In this document: positions 11,143 through 23,922 of the stretch, in pieces
Layout: each line of letters opens with the position of its first letter
How positions within the stretch are numbered: position 1 is the first letter of the stretch
NCBI GenBank assembly: GCA_033026295.1
Contig: CM065189.1
Span: 9,367,203-9,431,202, forward strand
From: Channa striata
Taxonomy: Eukaryota > Chordata > Actinopteri > Anabantiformes > Channidae
Length of the DNA stretch: 64,000 nucleotides
Direction of reading: 5' to 3'
Notes under the pieces: model-generated
Databases searched by the model: none
Seen by the model: the letters and a program-made list of their open reading frames with translations, nothing else
What the model was told of the DNA's origin: nothing
Position numbers and translations under genes: made by a program

Positions 11143-14100
11143 CGTTAATATATTGCAGCAATATACTACACCGTTTTTGTGTGCAAAGCAGTTTTCGGTG
11201 GGTTTGTTCGCCGTTTTAACATGCTTTCAAAGTTCTGTGTGTGCTTTGCATGCGCAACTTTGTCTTTGGTTAGCTGAAAAAGAGAGAGAGCGGGGAGGAA
11301 GAGAGGAATTCTCACCACCCCAGCAAAGTTTGCTGTCAAGTGGGAAAGTAAACATGGTTGATATCCTGTCTTAATTGATTTGTTTGTGTTTGTTGATTGA
11401 GATGAGAGATGCAGCCATGGAGTGTAAACGTTCCAAATTATGAAAACCAGACTGCATAATTACATCTCTGAATATTTCCCTATGGGAAACTCCCTATGGG
11501 GCTGAAGTAAAGAGAGGTAGAGAAACAGAAAGTGAGCAAAGACAGATACAGAGAGTGACAGAAATGCATTCTTATAATAGAACTACCAAACCCCGTGAAG
11601 GCGGAAAGTAAATAATGTTTGGTTAGGGAGACTTCGATAATTTCACTTTATGGCTCTCTCGCTTCTTTTACCCACGAGACTAGTGGATTAGATCTAAACA
11701 CTGGATTAAATTAATCTGCAACCTGGGATTATGAGTATGACTGTGGGCGTTGAGGGGTTGTTGCGTAATGGATTTACACGATTTATGGGTTTAAACCAGT
11801 ACAGTACAGAGAAAGAAAGAAAAAGGCAACGCGGAGTCAAGAGTGGGTTATTTGAAGGTGTGCCTCGATGTTGAATATTTGTGGAGAGTTGCCATGTGAA
11901 AAGTTGGACTTGTATTTTCTTGAAAGTTTAATTTCAAGTCTAGCCAGTGATTAATGCCATTTGATATTGAAATGAGAGAATGCCACAGAGGTGCCCGGTG
12001 TGGACAGGCAGCGTTTTATTGGTTTCAAGCTGTTTTTTTACTTACAAGCAAACAAATAAAATGGAAAAACAGGAAGGCAGACAGACACCGGGAGACCGGC
12101 ATGCATACAAATGAATATTTATTACAGGTCCAGGGACATATGGTCACTCTATATCTGTAAAAACATGCACAGCACTGTATAAGAAGTTCAACAGGTGCTC
12201 TGCCTTGGTGCCGGGCTGCACACAGGTTAAACACATACTCCCAATCAACCGGCTTGGATTATTGTAATCCAAAATGATTAGGAATTGAGCAGAGCAGCAC
12301 CTGCTACAGCAGTTGTATCAAAATAAAGAGGGTTTTTCTCCATTTAATGCACATCAGCGTAAAAGCCCCACCTGTCTGACTCTCCCCAACACTCCCAAAG
12401 TTGCATGGAGGTAAGGAATTATAATATTTTCACCATGTGCGCAAACAGAATTAAACTGATCCATTTTTACCAACCGGAAGGGAGACAAACTGGGATTTGT
12501 TGTTCTTGCAGCCCAGAACTGACGCCAGACCTGTTCTGTCAGCTGCTTCAAACATTATTATGTTAGTCTGTGGCCATAATCAGGGGCAAGCACTGTAATA
12601 ATACAGTAAATATTAATTGCCAGATTGACAAAAGTACATGATAAGAGATAAGATCACAGTTTGGGTTCAATCACATACTTAAGAAAGTTTAGTAAAGCAA
12701 AGACAATGAACAGCACTCTGCTGTATGAAAGTCCTGTCTGCTGTTCCACCTGTCCACCCCCACGTCCACCGTGAGCGTCTGCCGGCTCGGGTATCACATC
12801 CTGAGAAAATCCAGTTTCGGATATAGGTTAGCCGAAATGCTTACAAAGGCCCCATAAAGTTCCATTTATTGATAACGCAGTCGCCTACAGTCCCTTCGTC
12901 ACTGTGTGCATTCAAAACCGCTTGTATTTAGTGCAGTTGTTAGCGAACATTAACCTCTGGCATGGCCTGCATGAAAATAACTAGAGATTATATATACCAT
13001 ATAAAGAAGAAGCCGTTCTTGCACTAATCACTGATGTAACCTAATAAGAGCCAAATGCTCAAAATGTTGCCGTAAAGTGCAAAACACACACTTTAAACTA
13101 CAATAATACATATAATACATATAATATATTGCATTTTTGTAGATCATGTCTAGTATTTTGATGCTATTCTAAGGGGCCAGTTGGAAACCCAGATTTAGCC
13201 TAGAGCACAAAGGCCATTTGCTGTACACTGTGCAAAACCTTCAGGAAATCAACAACCGGGTCCACTAGTCCCGCTCTAGGTAAATAATAGATTAACCATC
13301 TCATTCAGTGTCTCTTGTGTGACAACGCTCTGCAAGTAGTCCCCAAATTAGTTTTAATTTGGAGGAGGCTCGCTTCACTGTTGCAACTTTGACAGATGTC
13401 ACTTTGCTTGGTTTGCTCCAAATATCCCAGGGGAAATTATTCTGCTGTGAATTTCAGGGACTAGAGTCAGTTTGCCGTCCTAACATCAGTCAGCCTTTTC
13501 TAGCTGAATGTTGCGAAGCACTGGAGTATTTCCCTCAACTGTTGCTCACTTGACTAAAAGAGCAATAGTCTTCGTACAAATGTCTTCTGTGGTGCAATAA
13601 AATGTGAATTCTCCTCCAAGTGAACCAAACCTTCTCAGAGTAAATGTCTGTTTCTTCTTCACAGATCCACGGGCACTTTCTGACTCGGCCTCATACCTCA
13701 CAACCCAACATATACAATTTTAACTTGCTTCCTGTGGTTCTAGTTCTGTAGTACAAGTATGTGAAATTAACCTTCCCTCTGCTTTACCTATATTAAATAA
13801 TACCTCCGCTTTAAGCTGAGACACCCAGATGATATAATCTGGAGGAGGTTTCAATTCAAATATGTCATGCCAAGACTAACTCTGTAATATTAGCAACAAG
13901 ATCCCATCATCTAACTTGAAAACAATTTGCAGATATTTTAGAACGGAGGCATTCTCCAGATAGATGTAGAGATATTTAACAGCTTTTTGCTACATTTCTC
14001 AAATCATCCCTTACATTTTTAAAACTGCAAATGCATTTCTCAGAACTATTCATAAATTTTGCACGACAGGATGGGTCACCTGCAAAAGCCTGTAACTTGG

Positions 14101-14751
14101 ACAGGTTTTTAGTTCATTGCAGGAGACAATATCTCTGTCTCTTTCTCCCTCTACACACCAAACCCTGGCAAACACACACATACAAACACAACCACATATA
14201 TTCATACAGACTATTGTTTCTGTCTGGTAGGTTTTGTGTCTCATGCCATGTGTTTTATATCAAAATTAAACAACAAAAAGAAAGTTAAAAATTAGTGCAG
14301 TTGACCTTTAAGGCACAGTCTATTCTGCCACTCTTAAATCCATTTCTGTGCAGTCCTGGAAAAGAACTCCTATCATCCTCAAAGTGTTTTCACACTGAAT
14401 GCAAAGCTCACACAATACATGTTGCAAAAAAATATGACAGCAGATGAATTTGTGCAAAAAAGCAGAGATGAAAATTCTCTTTCAATTTAGTCTAAACAGA
14501 TGCGAAAGAACACCCAGAGGGAGCAAAAACTATGTTAAATATAATCTCTCTGAGGCTGGGAATCTGACTCAGATCAGGCTTGGTAGTGGATACACCCCAG
14601 TCAGTGTAGAGAAATTTCACATTTTCACATTTCTCAACACTAGGAGGATGTGTTTGTATATTAATAAATCATCTAACCTCACAGATTTTAAGTTAACAGG
14701 TGCAGAGTGAATTTACCCACCTAAAGTGAAGTCACATCCACTGAACACCGA

Positions 14752-14754
<3 letters not shown>
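11143..14754. other. 3.6 kb non-coding, no recognised repeat or gene
   Basis: I scanned for frames, transposase motifs and the two SINE-like families and found none. Base composition is ordinary AT-rich sequence. Confidence 0.6.

Positions 14755-14787
<33 letters not shown>
14755..14787. repeat. (CA)n microsatellite
   Basis: About 16 CA units, uninterrupted. Confidence 0.97.
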
Positions 14788-14792
<5 letters not shown>

Positions 14793-15404
14793 GACACACT
14801 TAGTATGACTGAAGGGTGGCGCTTTCACAAACGTGAGATGGGTCAAATTGGTCACAGCTTAAGATGCTTGGAGTTCATGACTTTCTCTTACTGCTCCTCT
14901 AAATCCTGAAGCATTTCAAAGATGATAGCTGTTGACAGAGATAAGATCACAGTGTTCCGCCGTAACAGTAGACATTTTCATCTGGAACCGCTCACGCTGA
15001 GGTTAAAGTTACAGCTAAACCTTCAGTAGCAGTTGTGCAGAAACTGAACCCATGTGCACAGGAGAGGAAGAGCTGAGGAGGACAAAAAGGAGCTTTTCAA
15101 ATCAGTTACAGCTCTAACAAATGCTTCCAAAATAAATACTACAAACTCTGTGTTCTTTGAAATCACAAAGTGCCTGCCTATTGTTTAGTACCAGCATGAA
15201 CAAGATATTGGAAGTAGGATTCCTCCATAAACTGTAAGACTGCTCTTCAAATTTGACATTCACAGTCTCTTAAATGCTTTATAGGCCGAGCCCTTTTTGG
15301 CACATTGAAATTCACAACGAAAACCTGCATTTTTTTTCACACCATACAAAAATAACCTGCGACCCAGTGGCGTCATTTTCACCAGCAGCCAAAAACGACC
15401 AGGC
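14788..15404. other. Non-coding, nothing recognised
   Basis: No feature seen up to the minus-strand repeat that begins at 15405. Confidence 0.55.
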
Positions 15405-15573
15405 CATCCACCCACCCATCCATTATCTGCAACCGCGTATCCTCTGCAGGGTCACGGGGGGCTAGAGGCCATCCCAGCTGTCATACAGTACAACCCTGTG
15501 TCTCGGGTCCAACACGGAGACACATACACAGACAGACAAACAAAGGGGCAAACTCCACACAGAAAGGCAACGG
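15405..15573 (-). mobile_element. Family A repeat, minus-strand 3' part
   Basis: Begins with the complement of the TGGA tail (CATCCACCCACCCATCCATT), then 'ctgcaaccgcgtatcctctg', 'gggtcacggggggctagagg' and 'catcccagctgtcatac'. This matches the order in the minus-strand copy at 52262. The 5' half is missing or strongly diverged beyond 15573. Confidence 0.7.
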
Positions 15574-18459
15574 TCGGTTTGGGACAGTAATAAATTCTCA
15601 TTCACGACACCAGCAGTATCTGAGAATCATATCATAAGTACTATGTCCAGTAGATGTTGCCTAAGTTTAGTAGGTATCACTGACATGCACCTTCTGGGCT
15701 ACCAGTGGTTGTAGTTTATCTCTTTTGACACATAATTATACATGTGAAAACAACTAATAATTGCTATTTAAGGGAGTGATAATATCTGAAATGGCTGGAT
15801 GCCTCTGAATAAAAAACAAAATGTGATTTATGATTCTGAGATAGCGAGACACATGCAATAGCATGCAGCATACGTTGGCTGCAGAACCACACATAATAAT
15901 GGGAAATTCTCAAAGGTCAAGCTAAAAGCTTTGTATGACTGGATAATTTAAAATAGAATTAAAGCACCACGGTTGTCTGAAGTGATATCAATATGAAATC
16001 TCTCCCATATTATGGCCAGTTCATCGACGAATCCAGATGAACATATGTGCCAAATCAAATGACATTTGATGAGGAATTTTTGACTAATATTGGACTCAAG
16101 AATGTTTCTTTGTCAGATTTGAAGAAATACCTTCAAGGCTTTCAATATTATGTTCAAAACAATGGACACACACACCTAATCATATCATATTTGAATGTTC
16201 CCTCCACTTAACAAAAATGAAATGGATGTATGTACATAAACATGAACAACCCAACACACAATGGCTCCAGCTATAATAAAATAATTTTACTGAAAAAAAC
16301 AGACCTTGACCTTTTAAGTTCCATTAATCAATATGTTTGAAAAAAGAAAAGTTTAATTCAAAAGGCATTTAAACAAAATAACACATTCTGTGTGTACCTC
16401 CACAAAGCTTGTTGGTCTCCTTAAGGATTTAGTTTGGTGTAGTATGTCATCACACATTAACCTATTGTCTAATGCCAATAACATGATTGAAACATGTCAT
16501 TAAAAGTTTATGTCATTTCTTACAATTGTCCATCATGTACATCTGACAGTCATCATGTGTACTGCACCTTCTGTTGTATTTATATGATGCATACATTCAT
16601 ACAATACAATAAAGGTGTAAAATATAACCTTGTGCATATGCACCCTGCAATGAGCAGACCGGTCATCTGGCAAAATGACTGTCCATTACAGATAATGTGT
16701 CTTTTATGAGTCAGAGACACATTGTTTGTAGATAACGGCTACACTGGCTAACTTTGTGTATTATTGTTAATAACATTTCATCTGTCTTTGTCATGATCTT
16801 GATAAATGTGCGATGACTAACAGATTCAGACGCCAGCACACAGCTGCCGCCGCCTCTTCTCCGTCTCTGTGACACACTGCATCTGTCAGGCTAAAGTTTG
16901 CATTAGCTTTGAACTGTCCACGTCGTCTTTGAAATGTACGATGCCGGTGAGTGTTACAGAAATACAGACACAAAGAAAGTCGTGATGTCCAGCAGACAGT
17001 GTGATGTGGTGCCAGCAGAAAGGCAAATTAATATTGTGCAAGCAATCTTGGTAAAACTCCCGCTCTAGCCCCAGCCACAACACAACTGCAGACACACACA
17101 CACGGAAAGAGAGAGAGAGAAGAAGTGGCCCCTGCCAAGCAATCCTATTAAACAATAAGTGTGGCATTTAATCTTTTAACAAGGGGGAAACCTGCAGACA
17201 GAAAAAGAGACAGACAGGAGTATTTACTCTTCCTCTCCTGCTCTTACTTTGTGTTAAGACTCCAGCCTTCATAAAGCATCCTTACATACTGTCGCTCCTG
17301 CTACAGCTCCTCATTATAGCCTCAATTTATTCAAGGTGTATACCAGTGATAGTCGATAACATCATTTCTGCAAGGTAGGTGCAGGAGGCACAGCAGCCCG
17401 GCTGTCCCCTGCATTATGTAATATATCATCTACAGTCGGCATGTAAATGATATTTGTTAAAACCTCAAATAAATCAGCCAAACACAGCCTGGGTCTGTAT
17501 CCAAACAAACAGCCTAGTCTGTTAGTCAGATGCAAGAAACACACACACACACACACAGAGCAAACAACATGCACTTCAACACCCACCACCCATCTATCAG
17601 CCTAATTATCACTGATAGTGATAATTTCATAGTGAAACACTTAATCAGCAAAATATCCACCGTAGCAATGCGATAATACTACATGCAGTGCTCTAACGCA
17701 GATACCGGACAGTGTATGTATATGAATATGCATGTGCACACACCAGCAGTGCCCTTATTGTTATTTCTGAAGACAGATGGACATTTGAAGACAGAACTCT
17801 AAAGACTAATCAAGGCTGGAACAATAGAACTGAACACGTGGAGCCTGTCTGGGCTGCATCACAAACTGAATAAGTAGTCAAATGTCTAGTAAAACATCGC
17901 AGAAATTAGTCTGCCGGACCCACACAAGCAGCCTGCTAACACACTCACAGTTTAATGTCCCAGCAGTGGACCAGTGTTAGGCAGTACTACATCACTGGTA
18001 GATGATTATTACTTTTTCCAACATTATCTCATTGAATTGCTGTGTGCTCTTAAACCAACATTATGCTTATTCATGCTGTACTGTACCTGTGCATTTGCAG
18101 AAGTTTGTAATATGAGATTTTGTTATATTTACGTGATAAACGTGTCGATAAGGCAGCAGTGTTGCATTTGGCAAACGACAATTTCTTTACATGATTTACT
18201 TTAGTGGAATAAAACCAGAAGTGAGAAGTAACGCGAGCTTGGTATGAAGACAATACATTGCTGAATAAAGTGAAGTTTAAAAAAAAAATAAATTGGGCAC
18301 GATGTTGTTTAACCCGTTTGCCAGTCGCTCCTTCAGCTTCTCTCTCCTTTTGTGTGTTGTCTTTTCCCTTCCAATCTTGTCCCGCCTCTCACCTGTACGG
18401 CATTAGCCAATCAGCTTGTTTGACTTGCAGCTCCATAAAGTGCATCGTTAATTTAAGAG
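15574..18459. other. 2.9 kb non-coding with a short (CA)n at 17539-17558
   Basis: Apart from the CA array and a GA run near 17105-17125, no repeat or exon-like signal is seen. Open frames are at most 93 codons and featureless. Confidence 0.55.
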
Positions 18460-18535
18460 AAGCTTCTGCGAGCCTCCGTGATCCATCGTTACCTGCTGTT
18501 ACCCATAATTCCCTTCTCTATATAGGTCTGCATAG
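18460..18535 (-). mobile_element. Fragment related to the inverted-repeat element at 63308-63804
   Basis: An identical 17-mer (TTACCCATAATTCCCTT, 18499-18515) and, upstream and colinear, an identical 11-mer (CTGCGAGCCTC) occur in the complement of the 63.3-kb element. A diverged ATAGGTCTGC follows, matching GTAGGTCCGC. The spacing between the shared blocks is 10 bp longer here. No terminal repeats are visible, so this is a fragment or a distant member of the same family. Confidence 0.55.
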
Positions 18536-20963
18536 ATGGAGGTACATGCACATAAAAATAATTTATTAAAATAAAAGTTTATTAACAAAGATCTTTTGTT
18601 TATTCTGCCCATATCTTCAGGAAGAGGAAGCACAACTTTCTTGGCACCCCAACAAATCCCCAGTGCCCATACATATACAGATTTATGATTATAAACAATT
18701 CACATGTTTAGTGCTGCAAGTGATGCTTCTTATTTGTGGCAGCCCCTACTGTAGACAGTGTAAAGCCTATCCCACTCATACACATCAATAACCGTGACAT
18801 GACATGTAACTGCTGGAATTTTTTTCGACAAAAGTTCAATGAGCCTTGGGCAAAACCGACTCAACCCCATATTCAATTCAACTGAAGTCCTCTTATGATG
18901 AAATCTGGGCAGTGACAGAACAAACCTGCCTGTGAAGGTCAGCTTTAATATAGGCTGCTGTGCTTTCACCTCCACCTTCACATCTTTAGATATAAAGCTC
19001 TAAGTATAAACTAATGTGACTCCATGAGAGGATAAATCTCTTTGTCTGAGCCTCCATAAATTCCCGTGTTGCATTTTAGTTACAATTTTAGGAGTGTGCT
19101 CTAATATTTCATTATTATAGCCTCTACATTCTAACTTCCACAGATCCTTTTTCTGTAACTTAGGACCATCATCAGAATCACAAAAACGTCTGAACCGTAA
19201 AATATGACTTTATGGCTAAAGTCTGCCAACATCCAATAAAGAAAAGTATTCCACATAATACATCTCAGGGTACATTTTATTGATTTCTTTTTAGAATTCA
19301 AATAAGTTTAAAGATCCCTGCAAAATATCTTGAGTTACTGTTTATTATAAAAAGTACTTCATCTACAGTCCGTAACTCTCACTTTGGCCAAAATTTATAC
19401 TTCAGGTTTTGATTATAATAACACCAACTAGTTCATGGCTGATTATAGGATTTGTGCTTGTTTTTACTCCTCTTTATCAAACTGGACCTGTAATTATTTA
19501 CAAACATATGTATGAAAATCTCCTCATCCGTGGGATATTTCTCACTTTTTAGCTCCAGTTAGAAACTGCTATAGGGGAAAACGTGGTAAATATCCAGTTT
19601 AATTAAAGCAAATTTAAAGGAATAAATATAATGATGGAAGATGATAAAATGTACCTATGAAAATCAAATGCCTACTTTCAAAGATGTACTCAGGTGAATG
19701 CATATATTATTAGCTAAATTTGATTTTACTGTTTAAATACAGTAAATAAAAGTGGGTGTTATATAAGATGACCTTTGATAATCTCTTTATATGTTAAAAT
19801 CTCGCTGCTGTCATGCACCAAATGGCCAGACAAAATGCATAAGACATGACTCCAGTGCTGACATTGTTAGCTGTGAGCCTGCAAGCTTATGTAAATATAC
19901 CCTAGTATGCTCAACGTGGTCTTGTGGATGTCTCAGTAAGCAGTCAACCTAGAGGCTTATGTGTCATGTTTTATAAAGCTATTCCCTAATGGCAGTGCGC
20001 TCACTATCTGGATATTGTAAACAACAAAGAAAGAACAAACAAAATCTGTAAATGCTTATTTAGTATTGTGCACCATGTATGAAATGTGCTTGCATTTTTT
20101 ATGCTGGGGAAAGGATGGCTCCTGAATAATAATAGATCAGAATTTTACATGAAGTAGTCCAGACACTTTGTATATTTTGTCATGGAGAAACTGCTGAATT
20201 GTATAGAAATCTCCATAAACTCCGTGCGTATTGGTCGACCCCATGCAGAGAGCTACAAAACATAGACCCAGCACGAGCTTTAATTTTGTGACATTTTCAC
20301 TGCATACTTAACCCTTGTAGCATATGCTGCTTTTAACCACGTTTGGTCCATTTATCTGTCTGTTCTATAGTTGGCCGTAATCAGTTCCAAGCGGAAATGG
20401 TTTTAGTCAAACAACCTGAAAGTTCCCCGTACTTCTTCTGTTCTTTAGTGTCTTCAAGTACATTGAGCCTCAACTTCCTCCAGCATGTCCCAGGCCTTTG
20501 CCAGTCAGTCACGCCAAACCCCCAAATTCCCCAGAATTATTTTCTATTATTTACTTCATCATGTAATGTGAGACCTGAATTAAACCATAAGCAAACTCCT
20601 AAGTCCTTACACCCAAAGAGCTGGAAGGAGTGGTTCAATTTGTGTGACTATGCAAACCTCAATTTGACACAGGTGTGTGTCTACTGGAACGCACAATACA
20701 ACACACACACACACGGTGAGCAAAAATGTACGCATTCTTACCAGCAAAGGGAGAAATACTGAAGGGAAAATAATAAAGGGGTAAATGAGCCATGAAAAGG
20801 TAAAACAAAACTTAACTTGCGACTTAAAGGGCCTCAGAGATCAATAAAAACCGGTGACTTTTCAACACAAGGTGAGATACTGTAGATATACAAGAGGTTT
20901 GTGTGTCTCTCACACTCGGTGTTTATAATCTCCCTCTCACATTCCCACCTTCTGTCTCTCTCT
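18536..20963. other. 2.4 kb non-coding, nothing recognised
   Basis: AT-rich and quiet. The 139-codon plus-strand frame at 20343-20762 ends in a CA-run-derived Thr-His stretch and has no recognisable domain. Confidence 0.6.

Positions 20964-21009
<46 letters not shown>
20964..21009. repeat. (CA)23 microsatellite
   Basis: Long uninterrupted CA array. Together with the array at 21144 it forms a direct pair about 135 bp apart. Confidence 0.98.
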
Positions 21010-21013
<4 letters not shown>

Positions 21014-21140
21014 GTGGTGATGAAGGCCCTGTGCTTGACACGGATGATGTAAGTGTGCTGAAACTGTGCATGAAGGTCAGAGGGTTGCAGAGAGAAGCCA
21101 GGCCTGCATTACTGAAGTGACAGGACAGAAATCTCCTTCT

Positions 21141-21143
<3 letters not shown>

Positions 21144-21184
<41 letters not shown>
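21144..21184. repeat. (CA)20 microsatellite
   Basis: Second long CA array in the same orientation as 20964-21009. Confidence 0.98.
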
Positions 21185-21186
<2 letters not shown>

Positions 21187-21825
21187 ACTATATGGCTGAT
21201 GGATGCTGTTTGAGTTGGAGTGGAAGTATCCTGTTGTTTTCTACTAAGCACTTTCTGTTCAGCACTCATTGCCAAGAGTAATGGTCAGTGAAGAGTCCCA
21301 CTGCTCCGTGAGTAAGTATGTGTGTCTGTGTATGATAGAGAGAGGGACACTTCCTGATTCCAAAATCTTTGTTGTATTTCACACAGGCTTCACTCTCTCT
21401 AACTGGGTTATGTTCAACCACTCATCTCTGAAAATTTGCATCTTTGTCTTGTGCCAAAAAGGATTTGCCCACTCGACCGTATGGCAGCCAGCCCAATGTA
21501 AAGACTCCAGTCCTGCTTCATCCACTAAATCTTGGGAGACTTCGTGGGCTGGCACAGAAACCAGAAAGATCCACCTGAGTCAGGCGAAGCAAGGTTATCC
21601 TAAATAACCATCGTGCAGTCATTTGGAATTTCTTTAGACGTTTGGTCTCGGGCTATTTTTTGTAGTTTGTGGTAAGCCTTTTTAATCCCATATAAGGAAG
21701 CTCATTATGCTGCAATAAGTATTTCTAGTTAGAGTTTGTGATAATAGTTTGGGAACCACATGCAGTTCAGTGACCACGTGACCACAGAACACTTGGTTTT
21801 CTTACAGTAGTTTAGTCTAGTCTTT

Positions 21826-22010
21826 CCAGAGCCGTGACTTCAACCCTGTCCAGCACCTACGAGAGGGAAATTGGAAATCAGGGGTTAATGTAAACACTGT
21901 AACTTGGTGATGCTCTTGGACCTGAGTGGGAGCAATTCCCTGCCACCTGGTTTTAAAATCCCTGAATCTCCCAAAGATTCCACATTCCAGATAAGGTTTA
22001 GTAAATGTTA
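21826..22010 (+). pseudogene. Tc1-like transposase C-terminal fragment
   Basis: The plus-strand DNA 'gacttcaaccctgtccagca' reads DFNPVQH, like the Tc1 SPDLNPIEHLW block. It continues colinearly with the C-terminal part expected for that lineage ('atgctcttggacctgagtgg', 'gagcaattccctgccacc'). Frames are broken. No other part of a transposase is visible upstream, so it is a 3' fragment. The third catalytic acidic position (E in NPIE) reads Gln. The lineage differs from the relics at 4.9 and 58.3 kb. Confidence 0.45.
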
Positions 22011-23445
22011 TATCATGAACATTGATGAGTGTGAGACAGCAAGAGGTCAACATCAATGGAGTACTCTAGGAAAGTCCTTAAACCCCAAAATCAGTCAGAA
22101 TATTTGCATTTCTGGGTCCCTTGTCCTAAAGTCTGTGGGTTTTTTGAATTGGTTTTGGTTAATGCCTGGAATAAGATCTGCACTTAACAAGATCAAGACG
22201 TTTTTAGGTTTTATTCTCCAATTTGGTGGAAACACTTGTTTAGTTAGGGCAACAGAGGTTATGGGGAAGAAGTTGTCGTTGTAGTTGTTAGTTATCAACC
22301 TACCAGTGTTTTTTTTTCTTCTGGTGATTCGGTTTAAGCTTAACCCATTGAGTTATTGTTGATGGAACCAGGAAGATGCTAACTTCTGGCTTGGCCTCCA
22401 AAAAACTCACATCCCTATGGCACTCTATAGTTGTTGCATAGCAACGGCAAAACATCAGCTCCCAGCATTTGTATCTATTCGATATCTCCTTGGTCCACCA
22501 TTGAAAGGAAATGTCCCTAACAAGCCAAGGGCAAGGTTGTCACTTCCTTTCTAAATCTACTGTAAATAAACATAAGCACTTGTCCTCAGTTTAAAACCAT
22601 AGTCTGGTGCACGGTAGCACATTCTAGCAGTGCACTGAACCTACTGGCAGGTAGCATCGCACCGTGCTCTTCCATATCTACGGTGCTCAACTAAAGTAGA
22701 ACAATAAATGTGTAGATTGTAGAACCAAAACAATGAGCTGGAAGGTGCTAAAACGGTCCGTAGAATTCAGAGAACTCCAGAGATGGTTGATAATTGTTTT
22801 TGTCACTGCAAAAGACCCTTTTTTAAACACAATTTCATCCATAGTTTTATAGAATTCAAGAAAGATATTTGTTTATATATGAAACGACATCTTTATTAGC
22901 GTGAAACTTTGTTTACACTTGTTTTCATTTAATGCACCATCCAAAAGCTTGTTGTAGGAGTGTGCGAACAGCTGTGCTGCATTGTAAGTTCGCATATACA
23001 CCCTTCGCCATGCAGGTGTTTTGGTGCGCGTTGCACTGTGCATTACTAATACGTTCAGTAAATAGAATATGTGAGCAGTGAACACCCACTGACAAACAGG
23101 GAGACCGCCGTGCCCCACCACACACGGTAATGATCACCCGAAAGTCAGCAGTTTGCTTCCGCTTGCAGCACAGCAGGTGGTGCAACATAGGTACTGTAGG
23201 TCTGAGAGGTTTAGCAGAATCCTAATGCACGAGCCAAAGATTCCCACAGCGAGGACTAGTCAGCCCTTCACCCTCCCTCCCTCCTCGGCTTCGTAGTAAA
23301 CTGACATCAAGCCGCCGCCGTGGTGCCGAACACAGGACGGAAGAGAGACATTAACATGGGACGGGACAGCCAATCTGACACCGAGTGCCACACCTAACTG
23401 CAGCTGAGCAGAAGGAAGAGACAAGTGGGAGCACGGCCTCCTGTT

Positions 23446-23448
<3 letters not shown>
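22011..23448. other. Non-coding; part may be an unassigned interspersed repeat
   Basis: About 22340-22800 has a mixed, moderately GC-rich texture (for example 'gttgcatagcaacggcaaaa' at 22433) that suggests an old interspersed repeat, but I could not match it to a family or find termini. The rest is plain. Confidence 0.35.

Positions 23449-23479
<31 letters not shown>
23449..23479. repeat. (TG)n microsatellite
   Basis: First of three TG arrays within about 360 bp on the same strand (23449, 23664, 23777). Confidence 0.97.
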
Positions 23480-23482
<3 letters not shown>

Positions 23483-23663
23483 GCATCCAGGTGCTTGTAA
23501 GTATGCGCATTTGTGTGTGTCTTGTTTACAAAGCTTTTCTGTCATATGTCTTCATCTCGACTTTCTATCCCCTCACTGTTCTTCAGCTCTATGGCTAAGC
23601 CAGCATGAGGCAGAGACACACTGTGCAGGTCTCATCCCTAAGCTTAGAGGTGAGTGTTTATGC

Positions 23664-23695
23664 TTGTGTGTGTGTGTGTGTGTCGGGGGGGGGGG
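23664..23695. repeat. (TG)n followed by G11 run
   Basis: Ten TG units at 23664-23683, then C and an 11-base G homopolymer at 23685-23695. Confidence 0.95.
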
Positions 23696-23774
23696 CAGAA
23701 TTCTTTGCCCTCAAAAATGTATGTTTCCTCTTTGAAATTGTGCATTTGTGCCCCTAAATTTACTCTCCTTCTCC

Positions 23775-23776
<2 letters not shown>

Positions 23777-23804
<28 letters not shown>
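23777..23804. repeat. (TG)14 microsatellite
   Basis: Third TG array of the cluster. Confidence 0.97.
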
Positions 23805-23808
<4 letters not shown>

Positions 23809-23904
23809 CTGTATTTACCTCTGCAGTCTGATCCCTGGCTTATACTCTAGTGAGTGGCATCCACCACCATTCAGCAGCTCTCTCCTTTGGGCATAATGCA
23901 TGAC

Positions 23905-23922
23905 AAAAAAAAAAAAAAAAAA
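23905..23922. repeat. Poly-A run
   Basis: Eighteen consecutive A residues. I could not identify a retroposed body immediately upstream. Confidence 0.9.

Noticed and set aside
16000..16300. Possible LINE-derived sequence, from a faint resemblance in a plus-strand frame
   Set aside because: No reverse transcriptase or C-terminal motif could be placed.
20343..20762. 139-codon plus-strand frame
   Set aside because: No domain, an ending in a CA-derived stretch, and no plausible splice or start context.
20964..21184. CRISPR-like array or minisatellite, suggested by two repeats and a spacer
   Set aside because: The repeats are plain CA dinucleotides, and the composition and other repeats are vertebrate.
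20937..21275. Frames with long Cys-Val repeats, here and at 1794-2003, 23385-23896 and 27810-28016
   Set aside because: Simple translation of (TG)n arrays.
22340..22800. Possible interspersed repeat
   Set aside because: The texture suggests one, but no termini, tail or second copy in the window was found, so it is not called as an element.
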